Assembly (NCBI RefSeq): GCF_009674885.1 | Contig: NZ_WKKA01000004.1 | Coordinates: 186,001 to 250,000 of the forward strand | DNA length: 64,000 nt | Direction of reading: 5' to 3' | Origin: Paracoccus sp. S-4012 | Lineage (GTDB): Bacteria > Pseudomonadota > Alphaproteobacteria > Rhodobacterales > Rhodobacteraceae | Shown here: in pieces, positions 8,623 through 18,562 of the stretch | How positions within the stretch are numbered: position 1 is the first letter of the stretch | Layout of the letters: each line of letters starts with the position of its first letter | Made by a program: the position numbers and the translations under genes | The notes under the pieces: generated by a model | The model's input: the letters and a program-made list of their open reading frames with translations, nothing else | What the model was told of the DNA's origin: nothing | The model's database searches: none

Positions 8623-8963
8623 GGCCGACGCTCCCGGCCGTCGACGTGGTCAGTGCCGGTGGCGCCGCGGGCGGCGAGCAGCACGACCAGAAACAGCGCC
8701 GTGGTGGCGAAGCTGATGACGATCGCGGTCAGCACCAGCGCCTGCGGCACCGGGTCGGCATAGGCGGAAGGATCGACGAAGCCCGCCTTCTGCATCACCG
8801 GCGGCGCGCCGACGACCGGGCGGCCGACGCCGAAGATGAACAGGTTGACCCCGTAGGACAGCAGCTGCAGCCCGCAGATCACCTGAAAGGTCCGCGGCCG
8901 GAGCAGCAGCCACAGGCCCGAGCCGATGAGGACGCCGATGGCGAGGGCGAGGATCAGGGTCAT
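8619..8963 (-). CDS. mrpC: Mrp Na+/H+ antiporter subunit C (NuoK-like)
   Basis: A 114-residue, three-helix protein. The motif FQVICGLQLLSYGVNLFIF and the later DPVPQALVLTAIVISFATTAL are diagnostic of MrpC/MnhC, a homologue of NuoK. Its ATG at 8963 overlaps the stop of the fused mrpAB gene by 4 bp. A longer frame open to 9236 on the same strand is only a shadow of mrpAB. Confidence 0.94.
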   Translation of the reverse strand: MTLILALAIGVLIGSGLWLLLRPRTFQVICGLQLLSYGVNLFIFGVGRPVVGAPPVMQKAGFVDPSAYADPVPQALVLTAIVISFATTALFLVVLLAARGATGTDHVDGRERRP

Positions 8964-11896
8964 GCCGCCGGCTCCGCCTCCTGCTTCGCGGCGGCCCGCG
9001 CGGCGGCGATATCGGCCGCCTGGGCGGCCGCGATGTCGGCCGGCGGGCGCGAGCGGTGGCCGCCGACGCGCAGCGACTGGTGGGCGATGGAGATCACGAT
9101 CAGCGTCACCGACCCCAGCACCACCGCGAAGACCCCGAGGTCGAAGACCATCGCCGTCGCCGCCGGCACCCGGCCGACGATGGGGAAGGTGACGTATTGC
9201 GCATGCGCGGTCAGGAACGGGTAGCCGAACAGCCACGAGCCGCAGCCGACCACCGCCGCGAGGCAGACGCCGAAAGCGATCCAGCGGATCGGCAGCACGA
9301 CCATGCGCGCCTCGATCCAGCGCACGTCGGTGGCGATGTATTGCAGCGTCAGCCCGATGGCGAGGGTCACGCCCGCCGCAAAGCCGCCACCCGGCAGGTC
9401 ATGCCCGCGCAGGAAGAAATAGGCCGCGAGCATCACCGTCACCGGGAACATCCAGCGCATCAGCAGCGCCGGGACGAAGATCATGTCCTCGAGGCTGACA
9501 TCGCCCTCCTGCGGCTTGGGCGGATGCGCGCTCTCGGGCGCCGGGCGGAAGCGGCGCAGCAACGCGAAGACGGTCAGCGCGACGATCCCGAGGACGACGA
9601 TCTCGCCCAGCGTGTCGAAGGCGCGGAAGTCGGTCAGGATCACGTTGACGACGTTGGTCCCGCCGCCCTCGCCATAGGCGTTCCTGAGGAACCAGTCGCC
9701 GACGCTCGGGACTGATGGCGCGGCCATCACGGCGTAGGAGATCGCGGCCATGCCGCCGCCGCCGATGATCGCGATCACCAGATCGCGGCTGCGCCGCGCG
9801 CGCGAGGGCCAGTCGTTGTCGCCGGGGATGTCGGCGTTCCTCTGCGGCAGCCAGCGCAAGCCCAGCAGCAGCAGGATCGTGGTCGTGATCTCGACCACCA
9901 GCTGCGTCACCGCGAGGTCGGGGGCCGAGAGCCAAGCGAAGCTCATCACCGTCATCAGCCCGACCCCGCTCAGCATGACGAGCGCGGCGAAGCGGTGATA
10001 CTTGGCCTGCCAGGCGGTGCCCACGGCGCAAAGCGCGCCCAACCCCCAGAGCATCGCGAAGACGCTCTCCGGCAGGCCGAAGACCGGGCTCGAAGGCCAC
10101 CAGACGGTGCCGGGAATGACCGCCACCGCGGCAGCGATGGCTATCAGCACCACCGCGAGCAGCTGCCCCTGGAGGCTGGTCGCGGTGGTCAGCGCATGCA
10201 GCCGCCGCGGCATGGTGACGGTCACGGCCTGGATCACCCATTCATAGGCCAGCAGCGCCTCGAACCGCCCGGGCCCGGCCTCGTCGCCGGCCCGGCTGTT
10301 CAGCCACGAGCGGCCGAGGACATAGATCAGCGTCCCGGCGATGAAGGCCGCGAGGCTCATCATCAGCGGCACGTTGAACCCGTGCCAGAGCTTGAGGCTG
10401 AACTCGGGCGTGGCCTCGCCCAGCACGGCAAGCGCGGCATCGCGCAGCACGCCGCCCAGGAGCAACTGCGGGAAGATGCCGACGCCGAGGCAGATCAGCA
10501 CCAGCAGCTCCAGCGGCCGGCGCATCGCGGCGGGCGGCTCGTGCGGGGGCATCTTCGGCAGGTCCGTGGCCCTGGGGCCGAAGAAGACCGTGTGGATGAA
10601 GCGCAGCGAATAGGCGACCGAGAACATGCTGGCGAAGGTGGCGATATAGGGCAGCGCCGCGTCGAGCAGGCTGTCGTTGTTCCAGGCCGTCGCGGCCTCG
10701 AAGAACATCTCCTTGGACAGGAAGCCGTTGAGCAGCGGCACCCCGGCCATGGCGGCGGCCGCGACCACCGCCAGGACCGTCGTCTCCGGCATCCAGTGGC
10801 GCAGCCCCGAGAGGCGGCGCATGTCGCGAGTGCCGGTCTCGTGGTCGACGATCCCCGCGGCCATGAAGAGCGAGGCCTTGAAGACGGCATGGTTCACGAT
10901 GTGGAAGATCGCCGCGACGATCGCGGCCGGACTGCCGATCCCCGCAAGCGCCGTGATCAGCCCCAGATGGCTGATGGTGGAATAGGCCAGCAGGCCCTTC
11001 AGGTCCTGCTTGATCAGCGCCACGATGCCGCCGAGGGTCATGGTGATCATGCCAGTGCCGACGACGACAATGAACCACGGCTCGGTGCCGCCGAGGACCG
11101 GGAAGAAGCGCACCAGCAGGAAGACGCCCGCCTTCACCATGGTCGCCGAATGCAGATAGGCCGAGACCGGCGTCGGCGCCGCCATCGCGTTCGGCAGCCA
11201 GAAGTGGAACGGCACCTGCGCCGACTTGGTGAAGGCGGCCAGGAGCGTCAGCGTCAGGATCGTCGGGTAGAGCGGGTGCGCCTGCACCTGCGCGCCGGAG
11301 GCGAGCACCACGTCGAGTTCGTAGCTGCCCGCGACATGGCCGAGCATCAGCATGGCGACGAGCAGGCAGAGGCCGCCGGCAACGGTGACGCTCAGCGCCA
11401 CGCGGGCGCCGCGCCGCGCCTCCGGCCTCTGGTGCCAGTAGGAAATCAGCAGGAACGAGACCACGCTGGTCAGTTCCCAGGACACCGCCAGCAGGATGAT
11501 ATTGCCTGACATCAGGACGCCCGACATGGCGCCGGTGAAGGCCAGGATCAGGGCATAGAAGCGCGAGAAGGCCTCCTGCGGGCCCATGTAGTAGCGCGCA
11601 TAGATCACCACCATCAGCCCGATCCCGGCGACGATGACCATCATCAGCCAGGAGAAGCCGTCGATGCGGAAGCGCAGGTTCAGGCCGAGGCTGTCGAGCC
11701 AGCGGACGCTGGATGCGACGGTGCCGCCCTCCGCGACCCAGCCTTGCAGCGCGAAGAGGACGCCCAGCATGGCGAGCATCGTCATCGCAGCGGCGGCGGC
11801 GAGGGCGTCGCGGGCCTCGTCGGGCATGGTCGCCGCCAGCACCGCGCCGAGGAATGGCAGGACGACCAGCAGCGTTAGGAGGTTCTCGGCGATCAT
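8960..11896 (-). CDS. mrpA: Fused Mrp antiporter subunit AB (NuoL-like A with C-terminal MnhB domain)
   Basis: The 978-residue first subunit of the operon. The N-terminal ~500 residues are NuoL-like, with ILLAVSWELTSVVSFLLI, FTKSAQVPFHFWLPNAM and the HSATMVKAG block. A MrpA-specific membrane region follows with LAVTQLVVEITTTILLLLGL. From ~830 the protein becomes an MrpB domain (PVTVMLAAYFFLRGHDLPGGGFAAG...). This A+B fusion (PhaAB/group 2 Mrp layout) is known from rhizobia and relatives. The complex exchanges Na+ or K+ for H+, supporting alkaline and salt tolerance. A long untranslated leader with a strong hairpin precedes the ATG. Confidence 0.95.
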   Translation of the reverse strand: MIAENLLTLLVVLPFLGAVLAATMPDEARDALAAAAAMTMLAMLGVLFALQGWVAEGGTVASSVRWLDSLGLNLRFRIDGFSWLMMVIVAGIGLMVVIYARYYMGPQEAFSRFYALILAFTGAMSGVLMSGNIILLAVSWELTSVVSFLLISYWHQRPEARRGARVALSVTVAGGLCLLVAMLMLGHVAGSYELDVVLASGAQVQAHPLYPTILTLTLLAAFTKSAQVPFHFWLPNAMAAPTPVSAYLHSATMVKAGVFLLVRFFPVLGGTEPWFIVVVGTGMITMTLGGIVALIKQDLKGLLAYSTISHLGLITALAGIGSPAAIVAAIFHIVNHAVFKASLFMAAGIVDHETGTRDMRRLSGLRHWMPETTVLAVVAAAAMAGVPLLNGFLSKEMFFEAATAWNNDSLLDAALPYIATFASMFSVAYSLRFIHTVFFGPRATDLPKMPPHEPPAAMRRPLELLVLICLGVGIFPQLLLGGVLRDAALAVLGEATPEFSLKLWHGFNVPLMMSLAAFIAGTLIYVLGRSWLNSRAGDEAGPGRFEALLAYEWVIQAVTVTMPRRLHALTTATSLQGQLLAVVLIAIAAAVAVIPGTVWWPSSPVFGLPESVFAMLWGLGALCAVGTAWQAKYHRFAALVMLSGVGLMTVMSFAWLSAPDLAVTQLVVEITTTILLLLGLRWLPQRNADIPGDNDWPSRARRSRDLVIAIIGGGGMAAISYAVMAAPSVPSVGDWFLRNAYGEGGGTNVVNVILTDFRAFDTLGEIVVLGIVALTVFALLRRFRPAPESAHPPKPQEGDVSLEDMIFVPALLMRWMFPVTVMLAAYFFLRGHDLPGGGFAAGVTLAIGLTLQYIATDVRWIEARMVVLPIRWIAFGVCLAAVVGCGSWLFGYPFLTAHAQYVTFPIVGRVPAATAMVFDLGVFAVVLGSVTLIVISIAHQSLRVGGHRSRPPADIAAAQAADIAAARAAAKQEAEPAA

Positions 11897-11989
11897 TCCG
11901 GTCGTCGTCCCCCTCTCAGGCGCGCAAGGGCCGGCCGGGCCGGCGGTCGGGCCGCAGCAGACCGCGTCGGCGCGCAGACCGGAGCGGGC

Positions 11990-12021
11990 GCCCCCCGGCC
12001 GGATTCCGGCGTCGGGGGGGC
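11990..12021 (-). other. Nested GC hairpin in the mrpAB leader
   Basis: Reading across the region, GCCCCCC (11990-11996) and GCCGG (11998-12002) pair with CCGGC (12006-12010) and GGGGGGC (12015-12021), forming a two-tier stem around a 3-nt loop. It lies ~95 bp upstream of the mrpAB start codon, inside the predicted 5' untranslated region. Confidence 0.45.
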
Positions 12022-12077
12022 CGCGGCGTCGGACACTCGGGCGTGCGGGCGGTGTTTCGCAGCGTGGTTGAGGGTTC

Positions 12078-12105
12078 GTTTAAGCGAAGCCCGGCGGCGC
12101 GACAA
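12078..12105 (-). promoter_or_regulatory. Candidate sigma-70 promoter for the mrp operon
   Basis: On the minus strand, TTGTCG (12105-12100) and TTAAAC (12083-12078) are separated by 16 bp. It would give a leader of roughly 175 nt before mrpAB. Predicted by eye only. Confidence 0.35.
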
Positions 12106-12162
12106 GCGCACTGCCGGGCAAAAACGCGTCCTTCGACGATCACGTCACAGGCAGCGGCCACG

Positions 12163-13149
12163 TCACAGGGGCCGGCGGATCCACTTGGCGATGATGCCGA
12201 CGATCCCCTCGCGGAACAGAAGCACGCCGATCACGAAGATCACGCCCTGGATGATCGTGACCCAGGCCCCGAAGCTCGCGAAGTAGTTCTGCAGCGTCAC
12301 CACCAGGCCGGCGCCGACCAGCGGTCCGAAGACTGTGCCCATGCCGCCCAGAAGCGTCATCAGCACCACCTCGCCCGACATGGTCCAGTAGACGTCGGTC
12401 AGCGAGGCGAGCTGGAAGACCAGCGCCTTGGTCGCGCCCGCGACCCCCGCCAGCGTCGCCGACATGACGAACACCGCCAGCTTGTAGCGCTGCACCCGGT
12501 AGCCGAGCGAGATGGCCCGCGCCTCGTTCTCGCGGATCGCCTTCAGCACCTGGCCGAAGGGCGAGTGCACGATGCGGTAGATCAGCAGCACCGCGGCGAA
12601 GACGACGATCAGCACGAAGTAGTAGAAGGTGCGGTCCGGGCTGATGGCCAGGACGCCGAACAGCGCCCGCCGCGGCACCGACTGGATGCCGTCCTCGCCG
12701 CCTGTGAAGGGCGCCTGCAGGGCCACGAAATAGACCATCTGCGCGAGCGCGAGCGTGATCATGGTCATGTAGATCCCGGTCCGCCGGATCGCCAGCGAGC
12801 CGACGATCACGCCGAGGATCATTGCCGTGATCGCGCCGAGGATGACCGAGACCTCGGGCGTTACGCCCCAGACCTTGGCGGTATAGGCGCTGATGTAGCT
12901 GGCCGAGCCGAAGAACGCGGCATGGCCGAAGGACAGCAGGCCGCCGTAGCCCAGCAACAGGTTGAAGGCGGCCGCGAAGAGCGCGAAGCACAGCACCTTC
13001 ATCAGGAACACGGGGTAGAAGAACATCGGCGCAATCGCGAAGAGCACGAGCAGCACCGCGAAGAGCGCCATGTGCAGGCGGCCGGCGCCCTGGTCGTCAT
13101 GCGGGATGGCCGCGGTCGAGCCCGCGGGGACGTCCTCTCGAAGTTCCAT
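12163..13149 (-). CDS. livM: Branched-chain amino acid-type ABC transporter permease LivM
   Basis: A 328-residue LivM-family inner-membrane permease with multiple hydrophobic helices. It has the conserved LGYGGLLSFGHAAFFG and the cytoplasmic coupling segment GQVLKAIRENEARAISLGY. The start ATG at 13149 overlaps the livH stop by one base (TGATG). The frame is open far upstream, but that part is a shadow of livH. It is the last gene of the G-F-K-H-M operon. Confidence 0.93.
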   Translation of the reverse strand: MELREDVPAGSTAAIPHDDQGAGRLHMALFAVLLVLFAIAPMFFYPVFLMKVLCFALFAAAFNLLLGYGGLLSFGHAAFFGSASYISAYTAKVWGVTPEVSVILGAITAMILGVIVGSLAIRRTGIYMTMITLALAQMVYFVALQAPFTGGEDGIQSVPRRALFGVLAISPDRTFYYFVLIVVFAAVLLIYRIVHSPFGQVLKAIRENEARAISLGYRVQRYKLAVFVMSATLAGVAGATKALVFQLASLTDVYWTMSGEVVLMTLLGGMGTVFGPLVGAGLVVTLQNYFASFGAWVTIIQGVIFVIGVLLFREGIVGIIAKWIRRPL

Positions 13150-14036
13150 CAGGCTTCCCTCCCGAACAGGCCGGCAGGCTTCACCAGCAGAACAATGGCC
13201 ATGATGACGAAGATGACGACCGAGGAAGCCTCGGGGTAGAAGACCCGCGTCAGCCCCTCGACCAGGCCGAGGCCGAAGCCGGTGATGATGGCGCCCATGA
13301 TCGAGCCCATGCCGCCGATCACCACCACCGCAAAGACGACGATGATGAGGTCGGCGCCCATGTTCGGGTTGACGGAGTAGATCGGCGCCGCCAGCACCCC
13401 GGCCAGGGCCGCCAGCGCCACGCCGAAGCCGTAGGTCAGCGTGATCATCCGCGGCACGTTGACGCCGAAGGCGCCGACCAGCGTCGGGTTCTCGGTCGCG
13501 GCGCGGAGATAGGCGCCGAGCCGCGTGCGCTCGATCACGTACCAGGTGGAGAGGCAGATGACGAGCGAGGCGACCACGACCCAGCCGCGGTAATTCGGCA
13601 GGAACATGAAGCCCAGGTTCTGCCCGCCGGCCAGCTGCGACGGAATCTGGTAGGGCAGGCCCGAGATGCCGTACTGGTCGCGGAACAGGCCCTGGATGAT
13701 GAGCGCGAGGCCGAAGGTCAGCAGCAGCCCGTAGAGGTGGTCGAGCTTGTAGAGCCGCGAGATCATCAACCGCTCGATGATGACCCCCGTGGCACCGACG
13801 ATCAGCGGCGACAGGATGAGCGCCCACCAGTAGCCGATGCCGATGTAGTTCAGCAGCATCCAGGCCACGAAGGCGCCCATCATGTACTGCGCGCCGTGGG
13901 CGAAGTTGATGATGTTCAGCAGCCCGAAGATCACCGCCAGCCCGAGGCTGAGCAGGGCGTAGAACGAGCCGTTGATCAGCCCCAGCAGGAGCTGGCCGAA
14001 CAGCGCTTGTGGCGGGATTCCGAGAAGCTCGAACAT
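13149..14036 (-). CDS. livH: Branched-chain amino acid-type ABC transporter permease LivH
   Basis: A LivH-family permease of 295 residues with LINGSFYALLSLGLAVIFGLL, NFAHGAQYMMGAF and RAATENPTLVGAFGVN. I start it at MFELLGI (14036); an upstream ATG at 14084 would run back through the intercistronic hairpin. It pairs with LivM to form the membrane pore. Confidence 0.92.
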   Translation of the reverse strand: MFELLGIPPQALFGQLLLGLINGSFYALLSLGLAVIFGLLNIINFAHGAQYMMGAFVAWMLLNYIGIGYWWALILSPLIVGATGVIIERLMISRLYKLDHLYGLLLTFGLALIIQGLFRDQYGISGLPYQIPSQLAGGQNLGFMFLPNYRGWVVVASLVICLSTWYVIERTRLGAYLRAATENPTLVGAFGVNVPRMITLTYGFGVALAALAGVLAAPIYSVNPNMGADLIIVVFAVVVIGGMGSIMGAIITGFGLGLVEGLTRVFYPEASSVVIFVIMAIVLLVKPAGLFGREA

Positions 14037-14055
14037 GGTGCGGACCTTTTCAGCC

Positions 14056-14079
14056 GGGGGCGGAGCCATGCCCGCCCCC
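14056..14079 (-). other. Intercistronic hairpin between livK and livH
   Basis: GGGGGCGG (14056-14063) pairs with CCGCCCCC (14072-14079) around an 8-nt loop, between the binding-protein stop and the permease start. Such stems commonly protect the upstream binding-protein mRNA from 3' decay, giving excess binding protein over permease. Confidence 0.5.
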
Positions 14080-14092
14080 TGCATTCACGGGC

Positions 14093-15289
14093 TCAGTTGA
14101 CCAGCGGGCAGCCCGACTCGGCCACCGGCTTGAAGGCCTCGGCGGCCGGGATCGTGGCGACGGTCTCGTAATAGTCCCACGGCCCTTCCGACGCGTCCGG
14201 GGCCTTGACCCGGAACAGGTACATGTCGTGGATCTTGCGGCCGTTGGCCTGGATCTCGCCGGGACCGAGCAGCGGATCGTCGGCCGGAATCTCGCGCATG
14301 GAGCCCAGCAGCGCCTCGGTCTCCTTGCCGCCGGTCGCCTCGACCGCCTTCAGGTAGTGCGTGACCGCGGAATAGACGCCGGCATGGTCGGCGGTCGGCA
14401 TGGCGCCGCCGTGACGCTCGCCGAAGCGCTGCGCGAACTCGCGGGTGCCGTCGTTCAGGTTCCAGTAGAAGGGCTCGGTCAGCACCAGACCCTGCGCGGT
14501 CTGCAGGCCGAGGGCGTGAATGTCGGTGATGAAGATCAGCAGCGCGGCGAGGTCCTGACCGCCCTGGGTGATGCCGAACTCCGACGCCTGCTTGACGGCG
14601 TTGATGGTGTCGCCGCCCGCGTTGGCGAGGCCGATCACATCGGCGCCCGAGGACTGCGCCTGCAGCAGGAAGGACGAGAAGTCCTGGCCCGGGAACGGAT
14701 GGCGGACGGAGCCCAGAACCTCGCCGCCGGCCTTGGTCACGACGTTGCTCGCCTCCTGTTCCAGCGAGTGGCCGAAGGCGTAGTCGGCGGTGATGAAGAA
14801 CCAGGTCTGGCCACCCTCGGCGACCATGGCCGAGCCGGTCCCGTAGGCCAGCGCGTAGGTGTCGTAGAGCCAGTGGATGGTGTTCGGCGAGCACTGCGGC
14901 CCGGTCAGCTCGGTGGTGCCGGCGCCGGTGTTCATGTGGATCTTGTTCTTCTCGCGGGTGATCTCGCTGACCGCCAGCGCCACCGACGAAGTCGGCACGT
15001 CCACGATCATGTCCACGCCTTCCTGGTCGTACCACTGCCGGGTGATGGTCGAGCCGACGTCGGGCTTGTTCTGGTGGTCGGCCGAGACGATCTCGACGTT
15101 GATGCCCTTCTCGGCCGCGCCGAAGTCCTCGACCGCCATCTGCGCGGCGACGACAGAGCCCATCCCGGAAATGTCGGCATAGACGCCTGACATGTCGTTC
15201 AGCACGCCGATCTTGACGTCCGTCGCCATCGCGGTGCCGCCCATCAGCATGGCGGTCGCCGAAAGCGCGAGTGCAAGCTTGATATTCAT
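14093..15289 (-). CDS. livK: Liv-type ABC transporter periplasmic binding protein
   Basis: A signal peptide (ALALSATAMLMGGTAMA) is followed by a Peripla_BP_6 domain: DVKIGVLNDMSGVYADISG, EIVSADHQNKPDVG, and ITADYAFGHSLEQEA, in a 398-residue protein. The close homologues I recognise are amino acid or aromatic-acid binders; the ligand cannot be named from sequence. It sits between livF and livH in the operon. Confidence 0.92.
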   Translation of the reverse strand: MNIKLALALSATAMLMGGTAMATDVKIGVLNDMSGVYADISGMGSVVAAQMAVEDFGAAEKGINVEIVSADHQNKPDVGSTITRQWYDQEGVDMIVDVPTSSVALAVSEITREKNKIHMNTGAGTTELTGPQCSPNTIHWLYDTYALAYGTGSAMVAEGGQTWFFITADYAFGHSLEQEASNVVTKAGGEVLGSVRHPFPGQDFSSFLLQAQSSGADVIGLANAGGDTINAVKQASEFGITQGGQDLAALLIFITDIHALGLQTAQGLVLTEPFYWNLNDGTREFAQRFGERHGGAMPTADHAGVYSAVTHYLKAVEATGGKETEALLGSMREIPADDPLLGPGEIQANGRKIHDMYLFRVKAPDASEGPWDYYETVATIPAAEAFKPVAESGCPLVN

Positions 15290-15344
15290 GTGGTCTTCTC
15301 TCCCGTTGAATCGGCCTGGGCCGACGCCTTCTTGACCGGCAACC

Positions 15345-16050
<706 letters not shown>

Positions 16051-16058
<8 letters not shown>

Positions 16059-16821
16059 GGGTGGCCCCGATATAGGCCTCGACGACCCGCGGGTCCTTCG
16101 AGACGGTCGCGTAGTCGCCCTCGGCCAGCACCCGGCCGCGGGCAAGGACGGTGATATGGTCCGACAGCGAGGCCACGACCGAGAGGTTGTGCTCGACCAT
16201 CAGGATGGTGCGATTCCTGGAGATGCGCTTGACCAGTTCGGCGATGCGGTCGACGTCCTCATGCGCCATGCCGGCCATCGGCTCGTCCAGCAGCAGCATG
16301 TCGGGGTCGAGCGCCAGCGTCGTCGCAATCTCCAGCGCGCGCTTGCGGCCGTAGGACATCTCGACCGCCGGGGTGCGCGCGAACGCGGTCAGGCCGACAT
16401 CCTCCAGCAACTCCAGCGCGCGGCCGTTGAGGCTGCGCAGCACCCGGTCGGAGCGCCAGAAGTCCATGCTCTCGCCCCGCCGGCGCTGCAGCGCGATGCG
16501 GACGTTCTCGAGCGCGGTCATGTGTGGGAACACGGCCGAGATCTGGAACGAGCGGATCACGCCCAGCCGCGCGATCTCGGCCGGGGGCAGCCCGGTGATG
16601 TCGCGGCCGAGATAGGTGATCGTCCCGCGGGTCGGCTGCAGGAACTTGGTCAGCAGGTTGAAGCAGGTGGTCTTGCCGGCGCCGTTGGGACCGATCAGGG
16701 CGTGGATCGTGCCGCGGCGAACGTCGAGATCGACATCGCTCACCGCTGCAAATCCACGAAATTCCTTGGTCAGCCCACGCGCGCTCAGCACGATTTCGGG
16801 GTCGGTGGAAACGACGCTCAA
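16051..16821 (-). CDS. livG: Liv-type ABC transporter ATP-binding protein LivG
   Basis: A 256-residue ATPase with Walker A GPNGAGKTT, the LivG-specific helical insert RGVIRSFQISAVFPHMT..., Walker B LLLDEPMAGM and the C-terminal RVVEAYIG. The usual signature LSGGQ is replaced by MSYGRKR, common in LivG. It is the first gene of the operon and divergent from the RND genes. Confidence 0.94.
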
Positions 16822-17193
16822 GCAGGCCCCATCAGCTTAGGTTGGTCTGGGCCCACAGGCGGGGCGTTGGAAATGACGCTAGGCAATCGCCCGGTCTCCT
16901 GTCAACCGGTTTGGCAGGCGGGGCGGGCCGCGAATGCCCTCCGTTTCCAGACAATTCGCCGCACACGTTGCCGTATAATATGGCTTCACCGCAGTGACGC
17001 GACGTTCTGTCGGCGGTCCCGGGCGTTCTGGCTGCCGGTCATGCGAACGTATCCCGCGCGTCCCGTTTCCCGGCCCGCCACGGGGGCGGCAATCCCCGGC
17101 ATTGTGAGGGGTGCTGCGCGGCGCGGCGACAATCGGTGACACTCCTTTGTCTCGACATTCGGCCCGCCGCTGCCAACATTGCGCCGATCCATC
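16822..17193. other. Divergent intergenic region, livG operon / RND operon
   Basis: About 370 bp with no convincing gene. It must hold the promoters for the minus-strand liv operon and the plus-strand RND pair. A perfect -10 hexamer TATAAT lies at 16974-16979 (plus), but no good -35 is at the right spacing. No regulator gene sits next to the RND pair. Confidence 0.4.
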
Positions 17194-18561
17194 ATGAGCC
17201 GGGGTCTGATGCCGTTTTTCCCGCCCGTTCGACGCATCTGCGCGCCTGCCCTCCTGCTTTCCGCGGGGCTGGCGCTGGCCGCGCCGCTCGCCGCGCAGCC
17301 CCGGGGCGGGCCGCAGGCCGGGCCGCGCGAGGTCGGCGTCATCGAGGCCGCCGTGTCGGAGGTGCCGCAATCGGTCACCCTGCCCGGCCGCGCCACCGCC
17401 TTCGAGACCGCCGCCGTGCGCCCGCGCATCGGCGGCGTCATCGACGAGATCACGTTCCGCGCGGGCGAGCATGTCGAGGCCGGGCAGCCGATGTTCCGGC
17501 TGGAGATCGGCAGCCTCGATGCCGCGCTGGCCGCCGCGGAGGCGCGGGTGGCCGGGGCGCAGGCCGCGCTCGACGGCGCGTCGGCGACCGTAACCCGCTA
17601 TCGCCAGATCGAGGGGCGCGGGGTCTCGGTCGCCGATCTCGAGGCGGCGGAGGTGGCGCTCTCGGCCGCCGAGGCGAACCTGCGCGGGGCCGAGGCCGAA
17701 GTGCAGGCCGCGCGCCTCGAGCGCGACCGCGCCACCATCCGCGCGCCGATCGAGGGCGAGGCCACCCGCCCCGCCGTGACCGTGGGCGCCCTCGTCACCG
17801 CCAACCAGGCCGAGCCCCTGGCGATGGTCACGCGGCTAGACCCGATCTACGTCGACGTGGCCGCCTCCAGCAGCCGCCTTACCGAGGCCCGCCAGCAGAT
17901 CGCCGCGGGCGAGATCCGGGCGCTCGATCCGCCCGAGGTCAGCCTGACGCTCGACACCGGGCGGCGCTACGAGGCCGAGGGCCGGATCGTGGATGCGGGC
18001 GCCGCGGTCTCGACCAGCACCGGCACGGTCGAGATGCGGCTGCAGTTCCCGAACCCGGACCACCTGCTGCTGCCGGGCCAGTTCCTGCGCGTCGAGATGA
18101 CCTTCGCCACCATCGACGCGGTCCTCGTGCCGCAGCGCGCGACCAGCCGCCTCGCCGACGGCAGCCTCAGCGCCTTCGTCGCCCGCGAGGGCCGGGCCGT
18201 CAGGGTCGAACTGACCGAGGCCGGGGTTTTCAACAACGCCTGGGCCGTGACCAGCGGCGTCGAACCCGGCGAGGCGGTGATCGTGGACGGCCTCTCGAAC
18301 CTGCGCGACGGGGCCGAGGTGATCCCGGTGCCGGTCACGCTGGACGAGCGCGGCGTGGTGGTCACGGACGAGCCGGAGGGGCGCCCCGCGCGCCCTGCCC
18401 CGCCGGTCGCCGCCGCGGCCGAGGCACCCGTCGCGGAGGGCTTGGGCGAGCGTGTCCGGCGCTTCATCGGCCTCGCCCCCGGCGAGACCTTCGCCGAGGG
18501 CGCGCAGCGCCGCTGGCAGCGGCTCATGGGCCTCATCAACGGCGCGGAGGCGCAGGGCTGA
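17194..18561 (+). CDS. RND efflux pump membrane fusion (periplasmic adaptor) protein
   Basis: An AcrA/MexE-like adaptor of ~455 residues. It has a signal-like N-terminus (LLLSAGLALAAPLAAQ) and the barrel-sandwich segment VRPRIGGVIDEITFRAGEHVEAGQPMF (in two halves). It also has an alpha-hairpin with coiled-coil character, the second lipoyl half IRAPIEGE and a membrane-proximal domain. The start is uncertain among 17179 (TTG), 17194 and 17209. The C-terminal ~90 residues after VILVDGL-like VIVDGLSNL are an Ala/Pro-rich tail longer than usual. Its stop is 1 bp before the transporter's start. Confidence 0.92.
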   Translation: MSRGLMPFFPPVRRICAPALLLSAGLALAAPLAAQPRGGPQAGPREVGVIEAAVSEVPQSVTLPGRATAFETAAVRPRIGGVIDEITFRAGEHVEAGQPMFRLEIGSLDAALAAAEARVAGAQAALDGASATVTRYRQIEGRGVSVADLEAAEVALSAAEANLRGAEAEVQAARLERDRATIRAPIEGEATRPAVTVGALVTANQAEPLAMVTRLDPIYVDVAASSSRLTEARQQIAAGEIRALDPPEVSLTLDTGRRYEAEGRIVDAGAAVSTSTGTVEMRLQFPNPDHLLLPGQFLRVEMTFATIDAVLVPQRATSRLADGSLSAFVAREGRAVRVELTEAGVFNNAWAVTSGVEPGEAVIVDGLSNLRDGAEVIPVPVTLDERGVVVTDEPEGRPARPAPPVAAAAEAPVAEGLGERVRRFIGLAPGETFAEGAQRRWQRLMGLINGAEAQG

Positions 18562-18562
18562 G

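Noticed and set aside
12141..12169. CACGTCACAGG repeated twice 18 bp apart at the 3' end of livM
   Set aside because: Short, only two copies, and the second overlaps the coding end; probably chance.
16974..16979. Perfect TATAAT as promoter of the RND genes
   Set aside because: No acceptable -35 at 15-19 bp upstream, so not listed as a promoter on its own.
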